This document shows positions 23,009-31,893 of a DNA stretch of 42,398 nt, piece after piece. Every line of letters begins with the position of its first letter. Positions within the stretch are counted from its first letter, which is position 1. Source of the stretch: Fidelibacterota bacterium (GTDB lineage Bacteria; Marinisomatota; Marinisomatia; Marinisomatales; UBA1611); NCBI GenBank assembly GCA_002718285.1, contig PBAR01000041.1, forward strand, positions 1 to 42,398, in the 5' to 3' direction. The notes beneath the pieces were generated by a model. The model searched no databases. It was given only the letters and a program-made list of their open reading frames with translations, and was not told the DNA's origin. The translations under genes and the position numbers were made by a program.

Positions 23009-24559
23009 ATGAAATTTTTTGAAAAAGTATATTATCGGATCCTTAATTTCTTTGACCTCATAAGCTCTGTTACTGATTATCAAACACTTCCTTCAGTTGA
23101 ATTACATATAAAAGATATAAAAATTATTCATGATATGGATATTGTTGTTATAGGTGCTGGTATTAGTGGCATTACAGCAGCAATATCTGCATCTAGGCAG
23201 GGCAAAAAGACTTTGCTAATAGAGCAAGAAGGTATTATTGGTGGTCTAGTGACTGCTGGCTTAGTGACTCCTTTTAGTATGCAAATGGTAACTTCAGATA
23301 ATACACAGATAATAAAAGGAATCTGTGAAGAGTTATTCGATCTGCTTGCTGAGAAAAATGGCACTATCAAAGAGTGGAGAGATTGGAAGATTCCGAAAAT
23401 CCCTGTAGATCCTGAAATATTTAAAATTGTTGTAACAGATTTGTTAAAAGCAGAAGAAGTTGAGTTATTGCTTAACACTTCTCTTATTGATGCCATTCTA
23501 GATAACAATAGAATTGAAAAAATTGTTGTACATAATAGAAATGGCTTTTCATCAATTGCAGGTCAGTTTTTTATCGATTGTTCAGGAGAAGCTGCATTGG
23601 CAAGATCATGCAAAGTTCCTACTACCATTAATGCTGATGTTGAAAAAAGTAATTTAAAGGTGATAAGCCAAGCATTAGTAAATGCAGGATGGGTAAAGAA
23701 GACAGAAAAAACTGCTTCTATGCAGTTTCTAATAAGTAATGTTGATTTTGAGAAAACTTATGAATTCATTAAAAATAATCCAAACTATTATTCATCAGGC
23801 AAACGAGGTGAACTGATGGAGGATGTTAAACTTTTTGAATATCTTTGGAAGGAAAAGGGTTTCTTTTATTTCCCCCATACTGAGAGTTTTAAAGACCTGA
23901 TTATAAAAGAAAGAGATGCCGGAAGAATAAAAACAGAGATGAATGATTATGTTTTGATGGATGATGCAGGATTAGGTATTGATGGCTTGAGGCTAAATAA
24001 GACAGCTATTATTAATGCTAACAGAGTTATAGTAAACCCATTTGACCAGAAGAGCGTAACTCAAGCGATGTCCGGAGGTTTATCAGTATGTTTTGAAATA
24101 TATTCTTTCTTGAAAAGGTTAGTTCCTGGATTTGAAGATTCTATTTTTCATGAAACAGCAACAATGCTTGGCATAAGAAGGGGTGCTCAGATTATAGGTA
24201 ATCACATCTATACAGCTGAAGAGAGAATGGAATTTAAAAACTATCCAGATGTGGTTGGCTTAGCTTGCAGGAAAACCAAAAAGTCTTATGAAATTCCATT
24301 TAGTTTGATGGTTCCTAAAAAGGTCAATAACCTTCTAGTTGCTAGCGGTAAAACTGTTTCAACAGATGATTTTTTACCATATAGAACAAAACCAATATGT
24401 ATGATCTTAGGTCAAGCAGCAGGAGTAGCTGCTGCCATATGTATAGATACAGAATCCACAAATACCAGCATTTCTATGAAATCACTGCAAGCTAAGTTGA
24501 TAAAAGATAATGTCTATTTAGGGGATAAAAAACGTATCGAATCTTTAGGATTAAGTTAA
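23009..24559 (+). CDS. FAD-dependent oxidoreductase (FAD-dependent dehydrogenase family), role unknown
   Basis: A 516-residue flavoprotein with the dinucleotide motif GAGISG (49-54) and the following acidic strand end LIEQEG, then GGLVTAGLVTP, a glycine-rich substrate-side motif. Late in the chain are MLGIRRGAQIIG and the second FAD contact LGQAAGVAAAI. This layout fits the 'FAD-dependent oxidoreductase' group (PF12831-like) of uncharacterised enzymes. Residues 1-42 precede the usual start; an internal ATG at 23135 would give MDIVVIGAGISG, so the true start is uncertain. Such enzymes are not a standard part of capsule loci. It lies 41 bp after the flippase and 4 bp before the second amidotransferase, so co-expression is likely. 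Oxidation of a sugar or lipid-linked intermediate is possible but not shown. Confidence 0.8.
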   Translation: MKFFEKVYYRILNFFDLISSVTDYQTLPSVELHIKDIKIIHDMDIVVIGAGISGITAAISASRQGKKTLLIEQEGIIGGLVTAGLVTPFSMQMVTSDNTQIIKGICEELFDLLAEKNGTIKEWRDWKIPKIPVDPEIFKIVVTDLLKAEEVELLLNTSLIDAILDNNRIEKIVVHNRNGFSSIAGQFFIDCSGEAALARSCKVPTTINADVEKSNLKVISQALVNAGWVKKTEKTASMQFLISNVDFEKTYEFIKNNPNYYSSGKRGELMEDVKLFEYLWKEKGFFYFPHTESFKDLIIKERDAGRIKTEMNDYVLMDDAGLGIDGLRLNKTAIINANRVIVNPFDQKSVTQAMSGGLSVCFEIYSFLKRLVPGFEDSIFHETATMLGIRRGAQIIGNHIYTAEERMEFKNYPDVVGLACRKTKKSYEIPFSLMVPKKVNNLLVASGKTVSTDDFLPYRTKPICMILGQAAGVAAAICIDTESTNTSISMKSLQAKLIKDNVYLGDKKRIESLGLS

Positions 24560-24563
24560 AGCA

Positions 24564-26435
24564 ATGTGTGGTATTGCAGGGATAATCAAGCAAGGAGCTC
24601 GCAAGGATGAACTGCGAGATCAAATCCAAAAGATCTTAAAGACCATTAAGCATCGTGGTCCAGATGATCAGGGAGAGTATATTGATACTAACTTGGCGAT
24701 AGGGATGACAAGATTAAGTATTATAGATATTGAAAATGGGAAACAACCAATATCAAATTCTGATAACTCTGTTGTTCTTGTATGCAATGGAGAAATCTAT
24801 AATTATCGTGAATTGAAAGAAGCCTTGTCCATTAAGGGACATACCTTTAAGACTAATTCGGATGTTGAAGTGATTTTACATGGATATTTAGAGTATGGAG
24901 TTGAATTCATACATCAGCTTAGAGGAATGTTTGCGTTTTGTTTGTGGGATTCAAGAAAGAAACGTATTTGGTTGGCTAGAGACCGCCTTGGTATAAAGCC
25001 TCTTTATTATAGTTTTGATCAGAAGATGTTTGTTTTTTGCTCCGAGATAAAGGGCATTTTATCATTACGAAAAGAGAATATTTCTTTCGAGAATTCTCAA
25101 ATTAGGATCGCTTTGACAAAAAGATTCAATGATAGTGATTCGACGGTTTTCAAAGGAATAAAAAAAATGCCGCCAGGATCATATTTTCTTATAGAGAACA
25201 ATCAGATTAAAGAGAAGAAATATTGGCAATTAAATAAAAAAATGAATGAAGTTTCAAATATGGATAATTATTTGAGTCAATATTCTGAAAAGTTGTTAGA
25301 GACTATTAGTAGTCATTTAGTTAGCGATGTACCTATTGGCTCCTTCTTAAGTGGAGGCTTAGATTCTAGTATGGTCACTGCAATATCATCCCAAATGATG
25401 AGCAAACAAATGTCAACTTATACAATTGGCTTTGATTCAGTTAACACAGAGCATATGTTTGCAAGACAGGTCTCTCAAGATCTCGGAACCAACCACTTGG
25501 AAGAGATTTTAAAAGATATAGATTTCTCTACTTTTGAAAAAGCAATGTTTCACCTTGAAGAGCCCATTAATGATCCAGCTGTAATTCCAACTTTTCTTCT
25601 TAGTGGTATTGCATCAAAATCATCTAAAGTTGTTTTGACTGGAGAAGGTTCAGATGAGGTTAATGGAGGTTACAATAAATATAGGTATGATAGTTACAAT
25701 AGGTCAGCTTTTGGTGTGATGCTTGGACTTTTACCAAATAAATTTCTAAAAAAAGCATCAGAAAATTCAATGTTTTACGATAATAGAATTTCTAATTCTA
25801 TAAGAAGGAGAATAGGTTATTCACTAAGTGGCAATGATTCATTTTTATTCTCTGATTCAAATATGGTCTCAGCAATAAATGCATTTCATTTATTTTCTGA
25901 CGATTTTTTAAAAGATACTGAAAACGAATATCAAGAGTCATATGAGATGACTTTCGGGTCAAGCCTGAATGATTATTTCTTGCATGATTTTAATGGCTTT
26001 CTTGCTAATGATCTTTTACTTAAAGTTGATAAGATGACTATGGCACATTCATTAGAGGCCAGAGTACCTTTTTTAGATCACAAATTTATTGAATACAACT
26101 ATAGCATTCCAGGCTTCTATAAATTAGATTCAAAAAACTCAAAAAAAATATTACGAAAACTATCACATGAGTATCTGAGAGATGAAATTTCTACAAGGAA
26201 ACAGCATGGATTCCTCGCACCAATTGATCAATGGTTAATGAAAGATTGGAAGGACGATATTAAGGCACTAGTAATGGATGGATTTCTTGTAAGAGAGAAT
26301 ATTGTTTCAGGTCAGTCAGTTTCTGATTTATTTACTATGCTAATGAGAGGCAATAAGAATGTTGCTAGTATAATTTGGGCATTAGCAACGATGAATATGT
26401 CTTATAATCTTTTTAGTAACCGAGAGTTCGACTAA
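24564..26435 (+). CDS. Asparagine synthetase (glutamine-hydrolysing) family, second copy
   Basis: A 623-residue class II amidotransferase with Cys2 (MCGIAGI), HRGPDDQG, NGEIYNYREL and RDRLGIKPLYYS in the glutaminase half. The synthetase half has an intact PP-loop SGGLDSS (263-269), TGEGSDEVNGGY and the RVPFLDHKFIEY helix. Unlike the copy at 15319, all key motifs are canonical. It could make asparagine for the cell or amidate a uronic acid in the polymer. Its position after the FAD oxidoreductase by 4 bp argues for the latter. Its last 23 bp overlap the end of the convergent sulfotransferase gene. Confidence 0.88.
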   Translation: MCGIAGIIKQGARKDELRDQIQKILKTIKHRGPDDQGEYIDTNLAIGMTRLSIIDIENGKQPISNSDNSVVLVCNGEIYNYRELKEALSIKGHTFKTNSDVEVILHGYLEYGVEFIHQLRGMFAFCLWDSRKKRIWLARDRLGIKPLYYSFDQKMFVFCSEIKGILSLRKENISFENSQIRIALTKRFNDSDSTVFKGIKKMPPGSYFLIENNQIKEKKYWQLNKKMNEVSNMDNYLSQYSEKLLETISSHLVSDVPIGSFLSGGLDSSMVTAISSQMMSKQMSTYTIGFDSVNTEHMFARQVSQDLGTNHLEEILKDIDFSTFEKAMFHLEEPINDPAVIPTFLLSGIASKSSKVVLTGEGSDEVNGGYNKYRYDSYNRSAFGVMLGLLPNKFLKKASENSMFYDNRISNSIRRRIGYSLSGNDSFLFSDSNMVSAINAFHLFSDDFLKDTENEYQESYEMTFGSSLNDYFLHDFNGFLANDLLLKVDKMTMAHSLEARVPFLDHKFIEYNYSIPGFYKLDSKNSKKILRKLSHEYLRDEISTRKQHGFLAPIDQWLMKDWKDDIKALVMDGFLVRENIVSGQSVSDLFTMLMRGNKNVASIIWALATMNMSYNLFSNREFD

Positions 26436-27225
26436 TATCTCCTAGTTTACTATCTATAATATCCACTTCTTTTTGTGAAAGTATTGTTTTCCAACGACCT
26501 ATAGAGCTTTTAAAGATTGGCTTTTGTAGAGCCATAGATGTGCTACTTTCTTTTTTTATAATTTCCTTAACTTTCCTATATTCATCTGAATTACCCTTAT
26601 AGTTTTCAATTCCATCTACTAATGGCTCATCTAGAAAATCTAGGATTCTAGCAATAGTATTTTTTGGGTCATCAACTAATTCCTCGTATTTTGTTTCTAT
26701 ATATTGCTTATTGCATGTTCCTAATAAATGATTAATTCCTTGATATGATGATTGAACTCTATCCACAAATGTTTCGACGTTAAGCTCTTTTAAGCTTCCT
26801 TTATTTTTTGTTTTCCAGCTGGCATAAGTGTCTTTAAAATCTCTAATACCGTGTATAAATTTAGCATTAGGCCAGTTTTCAAAAATTAATTCTAAATGAT
26901 AGAGATTTTCTGGGGTTTTTTCTATCCATCGATTTTTATTCTCTCTTTTTGTGCAAAAAAACATAAAATTGCTAAAAAAATCAATTCCATTGTGAGACTC
27001 TTTCTTAATTCTCAACAAATCAATATCGGATACTTCATGCCACTCTTGCAGCCATTTTTGCCGTTTAGATTTATTATTCTTCCAGTTATCTTGCATCTCT
27101 TCAGAAAACCAGTTAGTTTCAAACCCATCGCCACCATATATATTTGGATGACTACCAAGAATAGTTCTCAATAGTGACGTTCCTCCTCTTGGTTGGCATC
27201 CTAAAAATATTGGTGAGCTTTTCAT
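26413..27225 (-). CDS. PAPS-dependent sulfotransferase
   Basis: A 270-residue sulfotransferase that would move a sulfate from PAPS to a glycan hydroxyl. The 5'-phosphosulfate loop QPRGGTSLLR lies at residues 11-20 and the 3'-phosphate-binding segment FIHGIRDFKDTYASW near 125-139. An IEKTPENLYHLE motif lies between them, as in Sulfotransfer_3-like bacterial enzymes. The preferred start is the ATG whose complement is at 27223-27225; a TTG one codon upstream (27228) is the alternative. It is on the minus strand, opposite to the cluster, and shares 23 bp of its 3' end with the amidotransferase gene. Sulfated surface glycans are common in marine bacteria. The protein has no signal peptide, so it would act on the nucleotide- or lipid-linked precursor. 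Confidence 0.88.
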   Translation of the reverse strand: MKSSPIFLGCQPRGGTSLLRTILGSHPNIYGGDGFETNWFSEEMQDNWKNNKSKRQKWLQEWHEVSDIDLLRIKKESHNGIDFFSNFMFFCTKRENKNRWIEKTPENLYHLELIFENWPNAKFIHGIRDFKDTYASWKTKNKGSLKELNVETFVDRVQSSYQGINHLLGTCNKQYIETKYEELVDDPKNTIARILDFLDEPLVDGIENYKGNSDEYRKVKEIIKKESSTSMALQKPIFKSSIGRWKTILSQKEVDIIDSKLGDISRTLGY

Positions 27226-27385
27226 CAACTATTAAGTTTGAAGGCTAAAATTGCTTAAAAAAAACAAGACTTTTTTTATTATAGTTTTCATAAGTTTAGA
27301 TATATCTAATTTCAACGAACTAAACAATACTTTTTTTACCATGAAAGCTGTATCATTTCTTGGATTAGATATGTCATAAGGCAAG

Positions 27386-28822
27386 TTGTTGGAAAACAAA
27401 AGAAAGAAAATATTCCTCACTATTTCTCATGGTTGGCAAGCTAGGCTGCTTCTTCAGACTGAGTTTCTCAATTCACTATTAAATAATAATCTTGAAATTA
27501 TCATTTTTACTCCATGTGGCAAAGAGAAAGGATTTCTTAAGGAGTTTTCTGATAAAGCAACCATTATAGAGACTGTTCAACAAGGAGGGATACTTTGGTC
27601 AAGATTTAATAATATTAGGAGATATTTGGTCAGTGGAAAAATGAGCAAGACGAAAGAAATACTGCTAGAAAAATATACACAGAATCAGCCTATGTATTCA
27701 TTTATAACCTCAGTGATTAATTCTTTCTTCAAATACATTCCCATTACAAAGAAGATTTTTTCATTTTTCGATAGATTGATTTTTAGAGATAGTTTTTACA
27801 AGCATTACTTCGACAAGTATAAACCTGATGCAGTTATTATAGTCAGTACTGTTCATAATGAAGCGCATTACATGTTACAGCGATCATATATTGAGGGCGT
27901 TAAATGTATACATATTGTAGAAAGTTGGGATAATCCCAGTGCTAAACTTAACCAAATAAAACACCCTGACTATTTTCTGGTTTGGAACGAATCGATGGCT
28001 GAAGAGCTAAACGAGTTTTTAGGAATCAAAAAAAATAGAATACATATTACTGGTTCCGCCTTCCATGACATAGCTTCTGACAAAAAAACATTTGCCTCTA
28101 AGCAAGATATTGCAAGAAGATATGGTATGGATCCAGATAAGAAATGGATTTTGATAGCCAGCACCCTTAGTAATTTATATCCTGATTTTGACTATTTTTT
28201 AGGTAATTTAAATAGCATGAAATTAAATAATTCTTTACACGAAGAGTTTCAAATCCTAATAAGACCTCACCCTCAAGCTATTAGCGGTTATAGTATTGGG
28301 CATGGTATAGAGGATCTAAAAAAAATACAAAAACAGTACAGTTATATTTTTTTTGATATTCCTAGGGTTATCAAAAGCAAGCTACCTGTATACTTGGAAA
28401 GTTCTGATATAAAGAATTACTCAGAAATATTGAATATTGCAGATGTTGTGATTAGCTTCTTTTCAACGGCAACGATAGATGCCTCTATCCTTAACACGCC
28501 AGTCATTTTGCCAGCATTTGGTAATTACCAAGAGATGGCATCATATCCGACTATGAAAGAAAGAGTACAGTTTACTCACCATTCAAAGTTGATAGCAACC
28601 AATGGGGTGAGTCTTTCATATAATTATGGTGAACTTGCAGATGAGCTAAATAAGTATCTCAGTTTGAAAGACGACAGAGTAAATGAAAGAAAAAGATTAG
28701 TAGAATATCAATGTGGAGCAATTGATGGATTAAGCTATAAGAGAATGTCTGAAGCAATTATAAATATTGTTAATAATGATTCAGAATATACTGACACTAA
28801 AGGCTATATTTATTATTATTAA
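27386..28822 (+). CDS. GT-B-like surface carbohydrate biosynthesis protein
   Basis: A 478-residue protein with two Rossmann-like halves. The N-terminal half has ISHGWQARLLLQTEF and DAVIIVSTVHNEAHY. The C-terminal half has LIASTLSNLYPD, LIRPHPQAI and the DVVISFFSTATIDASILNTPVIL segment that resembles the donor site of CDP-glycerol glycerophosphotransferase-like and UDP-GlcNAc 2-epimerase-like GT-B proteins. It probably transfers a sugar or polyol phosphate in polymer synthesis. The start is not ATG: TTG at 27386 or at 27389 fits, with AAGG at 27378-27381 giving the better spacing to 27389. The only upstream ATG (27371) runs into a stop two codons later. No strong family name is claimed. Confidence 0.65.
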   Translation: MLENKRKKIFLTISHGWQARLLLQTEFLNSLLNNNLEIIIFTPCGKEKGFLKEFSDKATIIETVQQGGILWSRFNNIRRYLVSGKMSKTKEILLEKYTQNQPMYSFITSVINSFFKYIPITKKIFSFFDRLIFRDSFYKHYFDKYKPDAVIIVSTVHNEAHYMLQRSYIEGVKCIHIVESWDNPSAKLNQIKHPDYFLVWNESMAEELNEFLGIKKNRIHITGSAFHDIASDKKTFASKQDIARRYGMDPDKKWILIASTLSNLYPDFDYFLGNLNSMKLNNSLHEEFQILIRPHPQAISGYSIGHGIEDLKKIQKQYSYIFFDIPRVIKSKLPVYLESSDIKNYSEILNIADVVISFFSTATIDASILNTPVILPAFGNYQEMASYPTMKERVQFTHHSKLIATNGVSLSYNYGELADELNKYLSLKDDRVNERKRLVEYQCGAIDGLSYKRMSEAIINIVNNDSEYTDTKGYIYYY

Positions 28823-28835
28823 AGAAACTAGAAGT

Positions 28836-29609
28836 CTAATCCAAGAAAAGAATATCATCCTTAGAAATTAGTCCATTTAAAATTCTTTTTTTAATATTTT
28901 GGGGTAAATTAATTTGGATTATTGTTTTCTCTTTAGAATCTAATTTTTCAATACCAACGCCAACCATATAAATCTCTTTTGTATGTTCTTCTGGCAAATG
29001 AACAAATTTGTTTGGTTGCCCTAAATAGCCAAAAATATCTATCTTGCTTGGCTTTGGCTTGAAAGTTAGTAAAAAGTTTAAAAAATCTAATGCGTTTGCA
29101 ATAATATAAAAATTCTTAACTCCACTAGGGTTTAATACATAACATATATCTCTATCCAAAATTTCAGAGTCTTCAGTCTGTAGTCTCATATCGAAAAGTA
29201 ATGTTTTTTTTGTAGTCTTCCACGCATGAGTTAATAATTCTTTGTACTCACTTTCATGTACAGTTACTCCCCATGCTTGAATACAATCAAATGAATGATG
29301 TGGATAGTTATATTTTTTTGATGCATCAATAACATTAAACTCATAATCTGGATAACTGTCTTTTGCTATTTGTATTAATTCACTAGATAAATCTATACCT
29401 GTATATTTCGTTGTAGGCTCAATTTCTTTAAGTATCTGAGAGAAACCACCTGTTGCACATCCAATATCCAAAACTTTCATATTAGGTTTTAGATATTTTG
29501 TTAATAAATATTTCTCAGATTCAAATAGATGTTCTTTTTTATAGCGAGTAGAGCTATATTTTTTTTTGTAATATGTGCTGGAGTATATTTTCTTTTGTTC
29601 TAATTTCAT
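28836..29609 (-). CDS. SAM-dependent methyltransferase (class I)
   Basis: A 257-residue protein. Motif I is KVLDIGCATGGFSQ (about 44-57), then TGIDLSSELI (acidic ribose contact) and the FDCIQAWG segment of the class I methyltransferase fold, up to about residue 150. The C-terminal 100 residues have no clear assignment. The N-terminus contains a tandem 8-residue repeat, YSSTYYKK (9-16) and YSSTRYKK (18-25). Located between polysaccharide genes but on the opposite strand, it may methylate a sugar of the repeat unit. Its end is 13 bp from the end of the convergent GT-B-like gene. No ribosome site is obvious before its ATG. Confidence 0.75.
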   Translation of the reverse strand: MKLEQKKIYSSTYYKKKYSSTRYKKEHLFESEKYLLTKYLKPNMKVLDIGCATGGFSQILKEIEPTTKYTGIDLSSELIQIAKDSYPDYEFNVIDASKKYNYPHHSFDCIQAWGVTVHESEYKELLTHAWKTTKKTLLFDMRLQTEDSEILDRDICYVLNPSGVKNFYIIANALDFLNFLLTFKPKPSKIDIFGYLGQPNKFVHLPEEHTKEIYMVGVGIEKLDSKEKTIIQINLPQNIKKRILNGLISKDDILFLD

Positions 29610-29713
29610 TAATTAATAAGAATTAGTGATTTTTTTACTAAATATTTTTATATACATAATTATACTATTCATAATAATTTAAGTAAGTTTGAATGTGATC
29701 AAATTATAAATTT

Positions 29714-30664
29714 ATGAAGGCAATAACTTATCATTATGTAAGAGAGGAAAATATTGATTTTCCTGGAATAATTTATCTTCATTCCAAGAATTTTATTAAG
29801 CAGTTGGATTTCTTTGATAAAAATTATGGAATTAGCTCAAAAGATAGTTTTTTTAAAGATATTGAGAACCAGAATGTAACCTCAGAAAAAATTATTTTAA
29901 CTTTTGATGATGGGTTAAGTGATCATTACAATTTTGTTTTCCCTCATCTAGTGTTAAAAAAACATTGGGGCATATTCTATGTCTCAATTGGCCCTTATTT
30001 GAATGAACAATTATTAGATGTTCACAGAATTCACATAATACTGGCTAGATTTGGAGGAGAAAGAGCCCTGTTAGAACTAAAAAAAATATTAGAGCCAAAC
30101 ATGATTGATCAAGAGAAAGTTGAAGAATTCGAAGAATCAGTTTATAAATTGCAGGGATCTACTAATAGTTTTTTGGAATTCAAGAAAATACTCAATTATT
30201 ACGTTTCATTTGATTGGAAGCCCTTCCTGTTAAGAAGACTTATCAGAAGTATCTTTAGCATTAATGAAGAAAGGAAATTTGCGAAAGAGTTCTATCTAAC
30301 TATTGATCAAATAAAAAAGATGCATAAATCAGGAATGACAATTGGAGCACATAGCATCAATCACCATGTGATGAGCAGCTTGGAATATGATGATCAAAAG
30401 CGAGAGGTTGAGGACGCTTGTGATTTTCTCTCAAACTGTTTAGGAGACAAAATATGCACCTTTGCATATCCTTATGGCACAAAGAAAACTTATACAGACG
30501 AAATTTCAAAAATTATAGAGAACCAAGGTATAGATTTCACATTTGCTATTGAGGATAGAGATATTTCAAATGATGACCTAAAAAATAACATATACTCATT
30601 ACCCAGGTATGATTGCAATCAATTTAAATTTGGTAAAAATGAATTGCCTGATGAATTAAGCTAA
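29714..30664 (+). CDS. Polysaccharide deacetylase family protein (NodB domain)
   Basis: A 316-residue protein with the NodB homology domain split by a helical insert. The first catalytic motif LTFDDGLSDH is near residues 62-71 and the metal-binding GAHSINHHVMS (H-S-x-x-H) near 214-224. FAYPYGTKKTY near 259 follows, giving the usual order of the family. The insert of about 120 residues between motifs one and two is longer than in simple chitin deacetylases. There is no signal peptide, so it is likely cytoplasmic and acts on an intermediate rather than on finished polymer. Removal of an N-acetyl or O-acetyl group from a sugar precursor fits its place next to the NeuC-NeuA-NeuB module, 33 bp downstream. 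Confidence 0.82.
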   Translation: MKAITYHYVREENIDFPGIIYLHSKNFIKQLDFFDKNYGISSKDSFFKDIENQNVTSEKIILTFDDGLSDHYNFVFPHLVLKKHWGIFYVSIGPYLNEQLLDVHRIHIILARFGGERALLELKKILEPNMIDQEKVEEFEESVYKLQGSTNSFLEFKKILNYYVSFDWKPFLLRRLIRSIFSINEERKFAKEFYLTIDQIKKMHKSGMTIGAHSINHHVMSSLEYDDQKREVEDACDFLSNCLGDKICTFAYPYGTKKTYTDEISKIIENQGIDFTFAIEDRDISNDDLKNNIYSLPRYDCNQFKFGKNELPDELS

Positions 30665-30697
30665 GATCAGTCTTTAAATATCTAATTTTCAAAGAAT

Positions 30698-31861
30698 ATG
30701 AAAAATAAACGAAAAGTCACTGTCGTAATTACAGCGAGGCCTAGTTATTCTAGGATTAAATCATTGCTCACAGCTATAGAGAAATCAGAAAAGTTGGAAC
30801 TTTCGATAGTTGTAGGAGGGTCTGCTTTATTACAAAAATATGGCAAAACATCTAAACAAATTGAGAAAGACGGTTTCAGGGTAGATGCATTTGCTAATTA
30901 TGCGATTGAGGGCGATTCACATGACATAACATCTAAATCAACCGGTATGGCTGTTGTTGAGTTAACAACCATATTTAAGAATATGAAGCCTGATATCGTT
31001 ATAACTATAGCTGATCGTTTTGAAACTATAGCTACAGCTATTGCGGCATCGTATATGAATATTCCTTTAGCGCATATACAGGGCGGAGAGATTTCAGGCA
31101 ACATTGACGAAAAAGTTAGACATGCTGTTACCAAGCTTTCAGATCTTCATTTTACTGCTTCAGAAGAAAGTTACAGTAGAGTGTTGCAGATGGGTGAGAT
31201 CCCTGAAAATGTCTTCAAGACTGGCTGTCCTTCTATAGATTTAGCTTTAGAAGTCTTTAATTCTAATAAGAATATTGTACTTGAGGATATTGGTGGTGTG
31301 GGCGCAAATTTTAAACTCAATAAAGATTATTTAATCGTAATGCAGCATCCAGTTACCACAGAGTATGGCCAAAGCACTCAGCAAATAAATGAAACATTGT
31401 CAGCGATAACACAATTAAAAATAAAGACGATGTGGTTCTGGCCTAATATAGATGCAGGATCAAATGATATTTCAAAAGAATTGAGGAAGTTTAGAGAAAG
31501 AAATCCACAACAGAGTTATATTCATTTTTTTACTTCTATACCACCAGAAGATTTTTTGATTTTACTGAAAAATTCCTTGGCGATTATTGGCAACTCAAGT
31601 GTTGGTATAAGGGAGGCTAGTTTTTTAGGTGTCCCAAATATAAATATAGGCACCAGACAATTAGGAAGGGAGAGAGCAGAAAATACAATTGATGTTGATT
31701 ATAAATCTACAGAAATTATTAAGGCTGTTGATAATTATAAAGATTTTTATAGGTTCGATAGTTCTCATATATATGGTGATGGCTTTTCTGGAAATAAAAT
31801 CAATGAAATATTAGAGACTGTGCCCTATTCATATGAAAAGAAATTTTATGTTAATAATTGA
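30698..31861 (+). CDS. neuC: UDP-GlcNAc 2-epimerase, hydrolysing (NeuC/LegG type)
   Basis: A 387-residue enzyme that releases UDP while inverting C2, giving ManNAc or a related 2-epimer as NeuB substrate. Visible family segments are VITARPSYSRIKSLL at the start, the DRFETIATAIAASY region, IQGGEISGNIDEKVRHAVTKLSDLHF, TGCPSIDLAL and the C-terminal GNSSVGIREASFLGVPNINIGTRQ. These match NeuC and LegG rather than the non-hydrolysing WecB. Whether it works on UDP-GlcNAc (sialic acid route) or on UDP-diacetylbacillosamine (legionaminic route) is undecided; no 4,6-dehydratase for the second route lies in the window. It is first in the second nonulosonate module and 32 bp from the next gene. Confidence 0.88.
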   Translation: MKNKRKVTVVITARPSYSRIKSLLTAIEKSEKLELSIVVGGSALLQKYGKTSKQIEKDGFRVDAFANYAIEGDSHDITSKSTGMAVVELTTIFKNMKPDIVITIADRFETIATAIAASYMNIPLAHIQGGEISGNIDEKVRHAVTKLSDLHFTASEESYSRVLQMGEIPENVFKTGCPSIDLALEVFNSNKNIVLEDIGGVGANFKLNKDYLIVMQHPVTTEYGQSTQQINETLSAITQLKIKTMWFWPNIDAGSNDISKELRKFRERNPQQSYIHFFTSIPPEDFLILLKNSLAIIGNSSVGIREASFLGVPNINIGTRQLGRERAENTIDVDYKSTEIIKAVDNYKDFYRFDSSHIYGDGFSGNKINEILETVPYSYEKKFYVNN

Positions 31862-31893
31862 CAATTAACTTAGCTATAAAGATAGACCTCTAA

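Noticed and set aside
27252..27276. A8 and T7 runs around CAAGAC that could be read as a terminator stem
   Set aside because: The stem would be only A-T pairs, too weak to act as a terminator. It may just be low-complexity spacer.
27232..27420. 62-residue hydrophobic frame on the minus strand between the sulfotransferase and GT-B-like genes
   Set aside because: It starts with GTG, overlaps the start of the GT-B-like gene, has no ribosome site, and its composition follows the A/T runs of the gap.
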